Assembly: GCA_022452125.1 (NCBI GenBank)
Contig: JAKURJ010000002.1
Span: forward strand, 1 to 46,444
DNA length: 46,444 nt
Source: Candidatus Poseidoniaceae archaeon
GTDB taxonomy: Archaea; Thermoplasmatota; Poseidoniia; Poseidoniales; Poseidoniaceae
Reading direction: 5' to 3'
Part shown: positions 1-7,012 of the stretch, in pieces
Layout of the letters: each line of letters starts with the position of its first letter
How positions within the stretch are numbered: the first letter of the stretch is position 1
Notes under the pieces: model-generated
Database searches by the model: none
Seen by the model: the letters and a program-made list of their open reading frames with translations, nothing else
Told to the model about the DNA's origin: nothing
Made by a program: the position numbers and the translations under genes

Positions 1-121
1 AATACTAATCCCCTGGGAAAGCGCTGGTGACGTATCGTAATTTCTAGACTACGCGGTAAGAGCTAAGGGGCAGCGAGCACTGCAAGTTCCTCACCAAAAC
101 ATCCGCGACGCACTAGTTACA

Positions 122-1060
122 ATGATCACTGTACAAGGTGATACCGAATTTGCATCTGTAGAACAGCAGCGCCACCTTTTGGCTACTGCACCTACAGACT
201 ACGACCGCTATGCTGCCGCTCGCATCATGGCTGAAGAACAACGCCACGGATGGCAGATGGCTTACCTATTGATGACTTATTTCGGACAACAGGGGCGAAG
301 AGAAGCTCAAAAGTTGCTAGAACGCAATGCACAGGACGGAGACCGCCTACTTGGTGCATTCAACCGACCAATGCCGCATTGGTTGGATTTCTTCTGCTAC
401 ACAATGTTCGTCGACAGAGACGGTAAGTTCCAACTTGGAATGCTATCCACCTCTGCGTTCAAGCCACTAGCTGCATCCATGGGACCTATGCTCAAAGAAG
501 AGTCGTTCCACCTGGGTACTGGTTCAAATGGACTAAGAAGAATCATCAAGGCTGGAATCATTCCACTGGACATGCTACAGCGCTACATGAACAAGTGGGT
601 TGCAACAGCTCACGACTTGTTCGGAACTGATTCATCCACCTCTGCTCACTGGGCATACGTCTGGGGAGTAAAGGGACGCTGGGACGAGCGTAAGAAGCAG
701 GAAGGCGAAATCGATGTTGACAAAGAAGTTCTCAACGAAGAAAGCCGTGGCCACTACCACGATGAAATCGTAAAGGAAGTCCAGAAACTCAATGGATACC
801 TCCCTGAAGACTGTGGAGTAACTCTATTCGTACCTCACGAAAACTTCCACAGAGACATCGGAGCTTTCGGCGGAAAGAACTGCTACACTAACGGCGAACT
901 GTTCGAAGGAACTGACGAAGAGTATGCAGAATACCTGAAGACTGTACTTCCAACTCCAGAAGATGAAGAAGCACTGAAAGAGATTTTCAAGCAACAGTGG
1001 ATTGAGGACAAACCATTGACTCCTCGCCAACTTGCTAGTGGAATCGGCGCTACTGCTTGA
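122..1060 (+). CDS. BoxB/PaaA-like di-iron epoxidase oxygenase subunit (5' end uncertain)
   Basis: This is a ferritin-fold di-iron protein of the benzoyl-CoA/phenylacetyl-CoA epoxidase family, which uses O2 to epoxidise an aromatic acyl-CoA ring. Visible motifs are QGDTEFASVEQQRH (residues 5-18), EEQRH (38-42), DRDGKFQL (98-105) and KEESFH (125-130). They supply a plausible ligand set E9, E39, H42, D98, E127, H130, with the spacing I recall for BoxB and PaaA. The wording of the motifs is closer to BoxB, but the 312-residue length is closer to PaaA. The annotated ATG leaves almost nothing before the first ligand. The same frame stays open and protein-like back to base 41, where a TAA at 38-40 stops it, so the true N-terminus is probably longer. 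No reductase or other epoxidase subunits lie in the window. Substrate (benzoyl-CoA, phenylacetyl-CoA or other) cannot be decided here. Confidence 0.8.
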   Translation: MITVQGDTEFASVEQQRHLLATAPTDYDRYAAARIMAEEQRHGWQMAYLLMTYFGQQGRREAQKLLERNAQDGDRLLGAFNRPMPHWLDFFCYTMFVDRDGKFQLGMLSTSAFKPLAASMGPMLKEESFHLGTGSNGLRRIIKAGIIPLDMLQRYMNKWVATAHDLFGTDSSTSAHWAYVWGVKGRWDERKKQEGEIDVDKEVLNEESRGHYHDEIVKEVQKLNGYLPEDCGVTLFVPHENFHRDIGAFGGKNCYTNGELFEGTDEEYAEYLKTVLPTPEDEEALKEIFKQQWIEDKPLTPRQLASGIGATA

Positions 1061-1069
1061 GGTGAGAGA

Positions 1070-1603
1070 TTGATCCCCGTCTCGCTCTACGGAGCCGACG
1101 AAGCGGAATTAGAACGCTTCTACTCGGTTTTACCAGGTCTTGTTAGCGACGCCTATGAAGATAGGCCGTACCAGGAAACATTGTTTTCTGTAACAGGTGA
1201 GGATGTGATTGAACACATCGAATTAGCTGATGCTTGGGCTAAACACACTCCTTTTGCATGGCCAGAAGATGTCGTGATGGAAGTCAATATGGCAATTCAA
1301 ACAATCAAGTACCCCGATGTTGGATTACTTGAGCACCTTCTGACTCTTGAGAATGTAGACTGCTGTAGAGTTTCAACATGGATGCACTTTGAGACCAATG
1401 TCTATCCGATATACAGTGAAAAGGCGTGTGAAGGCTTAGAGAAAATGGGCCTACCTACACCTTTCTTGCCAGGCGATATTGCATCTTATGGACTGTATGT
1501 CCAGCGACTGGAAGGACTAAAACTCCACGCACCAGCCGAAGGAATGCCGGAAATCGGGCTACCTAGAGCCCGTATCCTGCAACTCGGCTTGGAGCGATTC
1601 TGA
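1070..1603 (+). CDS. Hypothetical protein downstream of the epoxidase subunit
   Basis: A 177-residue soluble protein I do not recognise. It has no signal peptide or membrane segment and is moderately acidic. It contains a tryptophan-bearing helical middle (WAKHTPFAWPEDV) and a pair of cysteines (DCC). The start is a TTG preceded by GGTGAG at 1061-1066, which supports initiation there, 10 bases after the epoxidase stop. It overlaps the following transporter gene by one base (TGATG). The tight coupling suggests co-expression with the di-iron protein, perhaps as an accessory or substrate-related factor, but that is inference from position only. Confidence 0.7.
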   Translation: MIPVSLYGADEAELERFYSVLPGLVSDAYEDRPYQETLFSVTGEDVIEHIELADAWAKHTPFAWPEDVVMEVNMAIQTIKYPDVGLLEHLLTLENVDCCRVSTWMHFETNVYPIYSEKACEGLEKMGLPTPFLPGDIASYGLYVQRLEGLKLHAPAEGMPEIGLPRARILQLGLERF

Positions 1604-2499
1604 TGAAAAATGCATCAACTCACGCTAAATTACTAGCTGTTGCATTCATTTGGGGCTTGGGCTGGGTAGCAGGAAGAGTAGCAGCACGTGACATCCCCCC
1701 TTTCACGGCGGGCTGGGCAAGGTACATTCTCGCAGTAGGATGTTTTTTCCTATTCTTGTTCGCAACAAAGCAATGGGTCACGCCATCTAGAGATCAATGG
1801 AAAATAATCACTGCAATTGGATTCTTGTCTACTTTCTTGTACCAGGCATTCTTCATGTATGGAATGAAGTGGACCGCTGCAGGTGACGCTTCTCTAATGA
1901 TAACATTCAATCCACTATTGACAGCTATACTTGCTGTACCGTTCCTAGGCGAGAAATTCGACAAACGGCTTGGGTTAGGATTACTATCTGCGGTTTGTGG
2001 TGTTGCAGTGATTGCATGGTACTCTCCTAATGTCGATTTGCCCGTGAATGAAAGATTGCTAGGTGACGCACTAATCGCTATGTCAGCACTTTCATGGGCT
2101 TGTACAACCATTCTGATGAAGAAAGCGATGAGTGGGGAGAATGCTCTGTCGCCACTCCACCTAACGGTATGGTCAAGTGCGGTTGGATTACTGATCCAAA
2201 CCCCCGCTGTAATTTGGGAATACTCGCAGGTTGGATTCCCTATGAACGCAGGTTTAGATGCGTGGGCGTGGTTGGCATTCTTGGCGATTTTCTCCACTGT
2301 ATTGAGCTATGTTTGGTTTGCAGATGGAATCAAAATCATCGGTGCAGGTAGGTCTGCAATGTATGTTTACTTGGTACCAATATTCGGAATTCTAAGTGGC
2401 TGGTTATTGCTTGATGAGAAATTAGGATTCTCACTCATCGCCTCATTTGTTCTGATTGTAGGCGGAGTATATCTCGCTCAATCCAAGGAATTGTCATGA
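1603..2499 (+). CDS. EamA/DMT-family transporter
   Basis: A 298-residue inner-membrane protein with about ten hydrophobic segments in two EamA repeats, the layout of drug/metabolite transporter exporters. Family-typical stretches are FIWGLGWVAGRVAARDIPPF near the N-terminus, WTAAGDASLMITFNPLLTAI at the end of repeat one, and YVYLVPIFGILSGWLLLDE in repeat two. Substrate is unknown; relatives export amino acids, nucleotides or metabolites. The ATG overlaps the TGA of the previous gene by one base, so translation is probably coupled. Confidence 0.88.
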   Translation: MKNASTHAKLLAVAFIWGLGWVAGRVAARDIPPFTAGWARYILAVGCFFLFLFATKQWVTPSRDQWKIITAIGFLSTFLYQAFFMYGMKWTAAGDASLMITFNPLLTAILAVPFLGEKFDKRLGLGLLSAVCGVAVIAWYSPNVDLPVNERLLGDALIAMSALSWACTTILMKKAMSGENALSPLHLTVWSSAVGLLIQTPAVIWEYSQVGFPMNAGLDAWAWLAFLAIFSTVLSYVWFADGIKIIGAGRSAMYVYLVPIFGILSGWLLLDEKLGFSLIASFVLIVGGVYLAQSKELS

Positions 2500-2523
2500 A
2501 CCTAAATCCCATCGGACGCTAAC

Positions 2524-3408
2524 ATGGGAATCAGTTCTGTAGCAGTAATTGGTGCTGGAACTATGGGAGCAGGTATTGCTCAAGTATGTGCACAAGCCGG
2601 TTGGCATACCAACCTGTATGATGCATTTCCTGAAGGCCTAGAACGTGGAATGAATACAATTGATGCGTTTTGGGACAAAGGCATCGCTAGAGGGAAAACT
2701 ACTGCTGAACAAAAAGCCGAATGGGCAGAAAATCTTCATGCTGTATCAGACATGCATGAAGCGGTAAAAGATGCTGACCTTGTAATCGAAGCTGTCCCTG
2801 AAATCCCAGATTTGAAGCACAAAATTTTCGCAGAACTTGGTACAATGACAAAGGAAGATTGTATCCTAGGAACTAACACTTCTTCCCTTTCTATCGCCGA
2901 TATTGCTGCTGCATCTGGCAGGCCAGAGAAAGTCATTGGAATGCATTTCTTCAATCCTGTACCAATCATGAAATTGCTTGAACTAATCAAGCATGACTCA
3001 TGCTCTGAAGAGACGATTCAAGCGGCTACGGCTGCCGGTGAAGCCATGGGGAAGACCACTATTCTCGTCAAGGATGTACCAGGATTCGCAACATCTCGAC
3101 TTGGCGTTGTTCTCGGCAATGAAGCGATTCGAATGCTTGCAGATGGAGTTGCCAGCGCCAAAGACATCGATACTGCGATGGTCTTAGGGTACAAGCATCC
3201 GATGGGACCACTCGCTCTTACTGACCTCGTTGGCCTGGATGTGCGCAGAGACATTCTATTGAATCTGAAGAAATCATTCAACGATGATTCATACACACCT
3301 CACCCACTTCTTGAGAAATTGATTGCAGAAGGACGCTTAGGCAAGAAATCCGGCAAAGGAATCTATGACTGGTCATCGGGGTCCGCTGAAGAAACCGAAC
3401 TTCCCTAA
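2524..3408 (+). CDS. 3-hydroxyacyl-CoA (3-hydroxybutyryl-CoA) dehydrogenase
   Basis: A 294-residue NAD-dependent dehydrogenase oxidising 3-hydroxyacyl-CoA to 3-ketoacyl-CoA in beta-oxidation or aromatic acyl-CoA breakdown (PaaH/Hbd type). The N-terminal Rossmann motif VIGAGTMGAGIAQ is clear. The catalytic histidine lies in IGMHFFNPVPIMKLLE, and the C-terminal dimerisation domain carries GYKHPMGPLALTDLVGLD. Length fits the single-domain family, with no fused hydratase. It begins 24 bases after the transporter with no obvious Shine-Dalgarno. Its 3' end overlaps the convergent unknown gene by four bases. With the epoxidase subunit upstream it fits an acyl-CoA degradation group. Confidence 0.93.
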   Translation: MGISSVAVIGAGTMGAGIAQVCAQAGWHTNLYDAFPEGLERGMNTIDAFWDKGIARGKTTAEQKAEWAENLHAVSDMHEAVKDADLVIEAVPEIPDLKHKIFAELGTMTKEDCILGTNTSSLSIADIAAASGRPEKVIGMHFFNPVPIMKLLELIKHDSCSEETIQAATAAGEAMGKTTILVKDVPGFATSRLGVVLGNEAIRMLADGVASAKDIDTAMVLGYKHPMGPLALTDLVGLDVRRDILLNLKKSFNDDSYTPHPLLEKLIAEGRLGKKSGKGIYDWSSGSAEETELP

Positions 3409-4721
3409 TCTCTGTAATCCTCTTCATCCTTATGGAAAATAATCAGATGTTCAACATCTCCAGAATAGTTCCTCAACTGGCTGCTCAATTGCTTCAGTGT
3501 CGCATTCCCGTGGACAACTGTAGCGACAGTTGGACCGTTTGACAATTTCAACAACTCCAAAGTCAGATTTGGAGTTGAATAATGCCCTGACCACTTCAAT
3601 TTTGAAATCGGATTTTTGTCCCATTTAGGCTGCAAATCTACCGCTTTGGATTGAAGCCAACACCATTTAGAAAGACAATCACTCAGGAGTTCTCCTCTCA
3701 AGATTAAACTAGCATCTTCAACATATAGCCAATCTAGATGTTCGGTAATATCGCCGTGAACCAATGTCACCTTGATTCCAAAATTGTACTTCCTCTCATC
3801 TCTAGGAATCGGCCTCAAAGCCCTCGGGTTTCCAATCAATGAGTCAACCCATTGGTAGTATTCTCTGAATGTCCACGAATTAGCATGCGGGCAGGGTAAA
3901 TATGGTGGCCCATTTTCTGGCCAGTCTAGATAATCCATGTATCTTTGATACCATGAATCCTTATCCGGATGGCCGGGCCATCTTTCGGGTAGCTTCTTCG
4001 TTTTCTTCTTCAAATCCTTAGGAGTTAATCTCCTTTCATGGATTAGAGATGCAAGGAAGTCATTGACATCTACCTTCTCATTTCCGAGATTCTTGACTCT
4101 GAATACCTCAGCCTGCACTTCCCTTACCCCATCGATATCGAGGTATGGTATTGGCCATTCACCTCTACCTATGTGCTCCACGCAAACATCCTTCTTAGTA
4201 CTCAAAATAATCTGTGAATATGCAAACCATTCCGGGACTACTTCTGCATGCTTCCTATCTAGGATAATCAAGCCTCCATCTCTAACATGCGATGCTAATT
4301 TTGGAATGATATCTGAATAAGAATTCCTACTTCTATTCTCAACAAATGGCTCTAACCAATCAAGATACAGAATATCGACTAATGGTAAATCCTCAATCCC
4401 TTTACTCGCATCTTTTTGCCTCATCACCAACATGTTTTGATACCCTAATTCCGGACTTCTGTACGCTCTTCCTCCAATCAGCGGGTTAGCTATCCTAGCA
4501 AAATATTCCATCCTTAAACTGGTTTCAAGGAATGGCATATCATCGGGATATCTCGGTCCCAATTCATCACAAAATAGTATGAAGGGTTGGTCGTTTTCTA
4601 CCATAATTGACCATGAGTTAAGGTAATTCATATCAGCTGCTGGATGGTATACGATTAGCGGTCTATCCCTCGCCTTAGGAAAGGGTACAGAGGAGAATAA
4701 TTCACCATTTTTCCACATCAT
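3405..4721 (-). CDS. Hypothetical protein, last gene of accessory operon
   Basis: A protein of about 438 residues that I cannot assign to a family. The middle holds a hydrophobic strand followed by acidic residues (DILYLDWLEPF) and then HVRDGGLIILDRKHAE, which resembles the C-terminal half of a Rossmann-type domain such as a methyltransferase, but no glycine-rich cofactor motif precedes it. A lysine-rich segment (DLKKKTKKLPERWPG) follows, and the C-terminal region has LVHGDITEHLDWLYVEDASLILRGELL. No signal peptide or membrane helix. I chose the ATG at 4721 because GGTGA lies five bases upstream; a GTG further upstream sits inside that motif. It is the last of four co-oriented genes and starts 9 bases after the protease-like gene. 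Confidence 0.65.
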   Translation of the reverse strand: MMWKNGELFSSVPFPKARDRPLIVYHPAADMNYLNSWSIMVENDQPFILFCDELGPRYPDDMPFLETSLRMEYFARIANPLIGGRAYRSPELGYQNMLVMRQKDASKGIEDLPLVDILYLDWLEPFVENRSRNSYSDIIPKLASHVRDGGLIILDRKHAEVVPEWFAYSQIILSTKKDVCVEHIGRGEWPIPYLDIDGVREVQAEVFRVKNLGNEKVDVNDFLASLIHERRLTPKDLKKKTKKLPERWPGHPDKDSWYQRYMDYLDWPENGPPYLPCPHANSWTFREYYQWVDSLIGNPRALRPIPRDERKYNFGIKVTLVHGDITEHLDWLYVEDASLILRGELLSDCLSKWCWLQSKAVDLQPKWDKNPISKLKWSGHYSTPNLTLELLKLSNGPTVATVVHGNATLKQLSSQLRNYSGDVEHLIIFHKDEEDYRD

Positions 4722-4730
4722 GAAAATCAC

Positions 4731-5306
4731 CTAAACCCTCCTCGGGTGCCCAGTGGGAACTACCCTGAAAATCCTCTTTGTCTGCCTTGATAGTCTCGGG
4801 TATTGCGTGGCAATACTTACTCCAAAGGGAGCGCTTTTCGCGGTATCAATGATTTTGTCTCTATGCAATGTTACAATGTGTGCTGTGCATAATTTCCCTC
4901 TCTCATCCGGGTCGGATGGAGGGTCAACCGAGTAGAAGCATAGCAAGAACAAATCATCATGTTCAACCAATTCGTCGATACAATAACTCAATCTTCTCAA
5001 ATCATGGTTACAATATGCTAGTTGCAAACCGTACGGTTGCAAAGCATTTGACCAAGTATGCGGTGATTGTGAGTTGATGATTTTCTTGAAATGATCAGGG
5101 TCCACATCTGCACCTGTACTTCTTGCCAGCATAGCAAGCGTAGTAGGGACACAAGATGGTCCAACCTGCTTGACGTGCTTGATGTCTAAGTCTGTAAAAA
5201 ACGGACCCTTTGGCTCATTTCCAGATTCTTCATCCCACAAAGGGGCGCTAGCATTCGGTTTCCAATTTTTCATTGCATCACTGTTGTTTCTTTCTTTCAT
5301 TACCAT
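4731..5306 (-). CDS. Papain-fold (C39-like) cysteine peptidase-like protein
   Basis: A protein of about 191 residues with the signature of a papain-fold cysteine protease or acyltransferase. The segment KQVGPSCVPTTLAML gives Q47 (oxyanion hole) and C52 (nucleophile) at the start of a helix. TAHIVTLHRDKIIDTA gives H143 and D154 in the order expected for the C39/BtrH-like fold. No signal peptide or membrane segment is present, so it probably acts in the cytoplasm, for example as a peptidase, deconjugating enzyme or amide-forming transferase. Three ATGs lie close together; the one at 5306 stands four bases after GGTGA and is preferred. It is the third gene of the operon behind the tRNA-Arg pair. 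The family call rests on motif order only. Confidence 0.65.
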   Translation of the reverse strand: MVMKERNNSDAMKNWKPNASAPLWDEESGNEPKGPFFTDLDIKHVKQVGPSCVPTTLAMLARSTGADVDPDHFKKIINSQSPHTWSNALQPYGLQLAYCNHDLRRLSYCIDELVEHDDLFLLCFYSVDPPSDPDERGKLCTAHIVTLHRDKIIDTAKSAPFGVSIATQYPRLSRQTKRIFRVVPTGHPRRV

Positions 5307-5315
5307 CATATCACC

Positions 5316-6080
5316 TCACAAATACATCCAATCATCCGGCCTACCATTTGGCCACTTCTTGTTCCATTCATCATTCGCTTTCCTTCTCTTGACCTCTTGT
5401 TCGTGCAGGATTTCCCAAATGTGGTAATCTGCAATTAAAATCTCAATGAGATCCCTCAGATTTTCTGGAAATGTTGACTTGCTAGGATAGACAAATGTTG
5501 ACCATCCCTCATACTGCTTGAGCTCTAATCCTTTGACGTAATCAGGAAAATCACAGAATCCCAATCCGTCATCCGTGATTCCAGTGTCTATCTTCCAAGT
5601 TGCCTGAGACGCCTCTAGATACTCCATATGTACGCCAAGATTGCTCTTTCTTCTAGCACCATTTCTGATTGCTTTCAGAGAAGGGCCATACCTTTCCAAA
5701 GTATTTGGCGGCAACCAAATCGAAAATTCCATACTCGCATCAAATGAGAACTTAGAGCCGTATTTCCCCTCAATGGTGAAGGTGTTCTCCTTCAGAGAAA
5801 TCGAATCGTTCTCATCGACATATTGAGCAAAATCAATCCATTTCTGTTTCAAATCTGCTTCTTCTTTTTGACTCAATAAAGATTCTTTGTCCCATTTTGA
5901 GGGCTTATATCCTAATGGTAAAAGCATGATTCCTAACATATCTTTAGGCCATTCAATCCACTTTTTACCAACATTGGGATTAGATTTGTTATGAGATTTT
6001 ATCGCCATCAAATCAAACTCTAAGGTATCAATCTCGACATCCCAATCTATGTTTTCCCAACCGTCGAATTCCTCACTCAT
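5316..6080 (-). CDS. Hypothetical protein of accessory operon
   Basis: A 254-residue soluble protein without a recognised domain. It is rich in tryptophan and in acidic residues near the N-terminus. It has a lysine-rich stretch around residues 35-90, then alternating beta-strand-like segments (KENTFTIEGKYGSKFSFDAS, FSIWLPPNTLERYGPSLKAI), and a charged helix near the C-terminus followed by PNGRPDDWMYL. Its ATG overlaps the TGA of the upstream GNAT-like gene as ATGA, so the two are translationally coupled. A partner or substrate role for the neighbouring transferase and protease-like enzymes is possible but unproven. Confidence 0.6.
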   Translation of the reverse strand: MSEEFDGWENIDWDVEIDTLEFDLMAIKSHNKSNPNVGKKWIEWPKDMLGIMLLPLGYKPSKWDKESLLSQKEEADLKQKWIDFAQYVDENDSISLKENTFTIEGKYGSKFSFDASMEFSIWLPPNTLERYGPSLKAIRNGARRKSNLGVHMEYLEASQATWKIDTGITDDGLGFCDFPDYVKGLELKQYEGWSTFVYPSKSTFPENLRDLIEILIADYHIWEILHEQEVKRRKANDEWNKKWPNGRPDDWMYL

Positions 6081-6517
6081 TGGAAAGCCCTCCTTCTAGA
6101 CTCAGTTCTATTTGGATGACAGGTCATGCATGTTGTGTTGATACAAGGCCAAGAGTAATCGTTGGCGATTGAGTCAATGGATCCCTCCTGCTGCATTTTT
6201 TGCCAGAAAGGCCTGGTACAATTCCAAGTATCTACCCAAATATGGGATTCTGGAAACGCTTTCCTGATGTCAGAAATCATAGCTGATCCATGTCCAGAAA
6301 ACCTTGCATCTGGATTGTAGACAATCACATTGTGAATCTCGACATTCCTGTCGTTGACAAAAATCCAACAATTTGATGTTGGCATTCTGCCGTTGTATAT
6401 CCAGCAATTTTCTTTTCTAGGGTGTTCACAAAATGGACCGATTCCGTTTATTGAAACGGTATTTTCATCTATTTTGCACGCTTGTTTTTTGTTTTGTTTT
6501 TTTGTATTTATTTTCAT
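6077..6517 (-). CDS. GNAT-like acetyltransferase, first gene of accessory operon
   Basis: A 146-residue protein with a lysine/glutamine-rich N-terminus and a probable GNAT core. ARFSGHGSAMISDIRKAFP resembles the acetyl-CoA pyrophosphate-binding motif (R-x-x-G-x-G) and its helix. IWVDTWNCTRPFWQKMQQEG matches the later GNAT strand and helix where substrates in this family often contact. The C-terminus carries a cysteine cluster (CINTTCMTCH) that could bind a metal. The start at 6517 is fixed by AGGTGA four bases upstream; a longer reading into the tRNA gene is not credible. Only 17 bases separate this start from the encoded CCA end of tRNA-Arg, leaving no room for a separate promoter outside the tRNA. 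Confidence 0.6.
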   Translation of the reverse strand: MKINTKKQNKKQACKIDENTVSINGIGPFCEHPRKENCWIYNGRMPTSNCWIFVNDRNVEIHNVIVYNPDARFSGHGSAMISDIRKAFPESHIWVDTWNCTRPFWQKMQQEGSIDSIANDYSWPCINTTCMTCHPNRTESRRRAFQ

Positions 6518-6534
6518 TTTATCACCTTGTTGAA

Positions 6535-6609
6535 TGGCCAGGGTACCGGGACTCGAACCCGGGTCGACAGTTCCGCAAACTGTCATGATATCCACTACAC
6601 CATACCCTG
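6535..6609 (-). tRNA. tRNA-Arg (anticodon GCG) with encoded CCA
   Basis: The minus strand folds as a cloverleaf. The acceptor stem has CAGGGTA pairing with TACCCTG, the anticodon stem has ACAGT with ACTGT around loop TTGCGGA, and the T loop is TTCGAGT. The anticodon GCG reads arginine CGC/CGT. After discriminator G the sequence continues CCA, so the 3' end is encoded. It lies 17 bases downstream of a second tRNA-Arg on the same strand and 17 bases upstream of the GNAT-like gene. Confidence 0.93.
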
Positions 6610-6626
6610 ATTGAAAACCAAACCAG

Positions 6627-6698
6627 CGAGGGTACCCGGATTCGAACCGAGGTCAAGTGGTCCGTAGCCACTTATGCTATCCACTACACCATACCCCC
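6627..6698 (-). tRNA. tRNA-Arg (anticodon ACG), no encoded CCA
   Basis: The minus strand folds as a cloverleaf: GGGGGTA pairs with TACCCTC (one G-T), the anticodon stem AGTGG pairs with CCACT around loop CTACGGA, the T stem CTCGG pairs with CCGGG, and the T loop is TTCGAAT. U33 is in place, giving anticodon ACG (arginine, CGT). The discriminator is G and is followed by CTG, so CCA is not encoded. The 5' half is nearly identical to the neighbouring tRNA-Arg, suggesting tandem duplication. An A34 tRNA-Arg is normal in bacteria but rare in archaea. Confidence 0.88.
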
Positions 6699-6712
6699 AT
6701 TGGTTTGATTGC

Positions 6713-6793
6713 TCAGCGACTTAGAGCCGCTGAAGCATACGCATTTCGAATCGAAATGCAATTTTGCAATAATTGCAACATTACTGAAGTAAT
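6713..6793. repeat. Cluster of consecutive inverted repeats
   Basis: Four dyads follow one another. TCAGCG at 6713-6718 pairs with CGCTGA at 6728-6733. At 6741-6759 there are nine-base arms GCATTTCGA and TCGAAATGC around a single A. At 6764-6778 there are seven-base arms TTGCAAT and ATTGCAA around one A. At 6780-6793 there are six-base arms ATTACT and AGTAAT around GA. The one-base centres are too short for RNA hairpin loops and look more like binding sites for dimeric proteins. They sit where the promoter of the minus-strand tRNA-Arg pair should be. Confidence 0.6.
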
Positions 6794-6931
6794 TTTCAGA
6801 ATACATGGGATCGAACTCGACTGCGATGTCGACCCAACCTAGTGAAATATCCTAATTGCATGGTATCACCATTTCTCCGTTGCAACATAGCCGAGGCCGT
6901 CATTACGTAAAAAGATTTCGGTATTTTCTAT

Positions 6932-6951
6932 CATTTTAGGCGCCTAAAATG
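6932..6951. promoter_or_regulatory. Perfect 20-bp palindrome, possible operator
   Basis: The half-site CATTTTAGGC is followed directly by its exact reverse complement, giving a gapless 20-base palindrome centred on GGCGCC. An eight-base palindrome TTACGTAA lies at 6903-6910. Placed between divergent transcription units, it is a candidate binding site for a dimeric regulator. The function is inferred. Confidence 0.5.
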
Positions 6952-6997
6952 CGTAGTTGCCATATTTTCCCGTAACCTGCTCAGTGCATTAATGTTA

Positions 6998-7012
6998 TTT
7001 AATTATAAATTT
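6998..7012 (+). promoter_or_regulatory. Possible TATA box for the lipoprotein gene
   Basis: The sequence around 7001-7010 (AATTATAAAT) is the best TATA-like element upstream of the lipoprotein gene. Use of it would give an RNA start near 7030 and a leader of roughly 165 bases. Other A+T-rich elements between 7015 and 7150 could serve instead, so this is only a candidate. Confidence 0.25.

Noticed and set aside
4200..4500. Methyltransferase assignment for the 438-residue accessory protein
   Set aside because: A late Rossmann-like strand is present, but the glycine-rich SAM-binding motif is absent.
3405..6535. Integrated element inserted at the tRNA-Arg 3' end
   Set aside because: No integrase gene and no repeat of the tRNA 3' end was seen near 3400, so there is no direct evidence of att sites.
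6077..6595. Longer form of the GNAT-like gene starting inside tRNA-Arg
   Set aside because: The first 26 codons are antisense-free tRNA sequence, and a well-placed AGGTGA supports the ATG at 6517.
6790..6835. Possible remnant of a third tRNA on the minus strand (GTTCGATCC-like T loop)
   Set aside because: The flanking bases do not form a T stem or acceptor stem, and no anticodon arm could be found.
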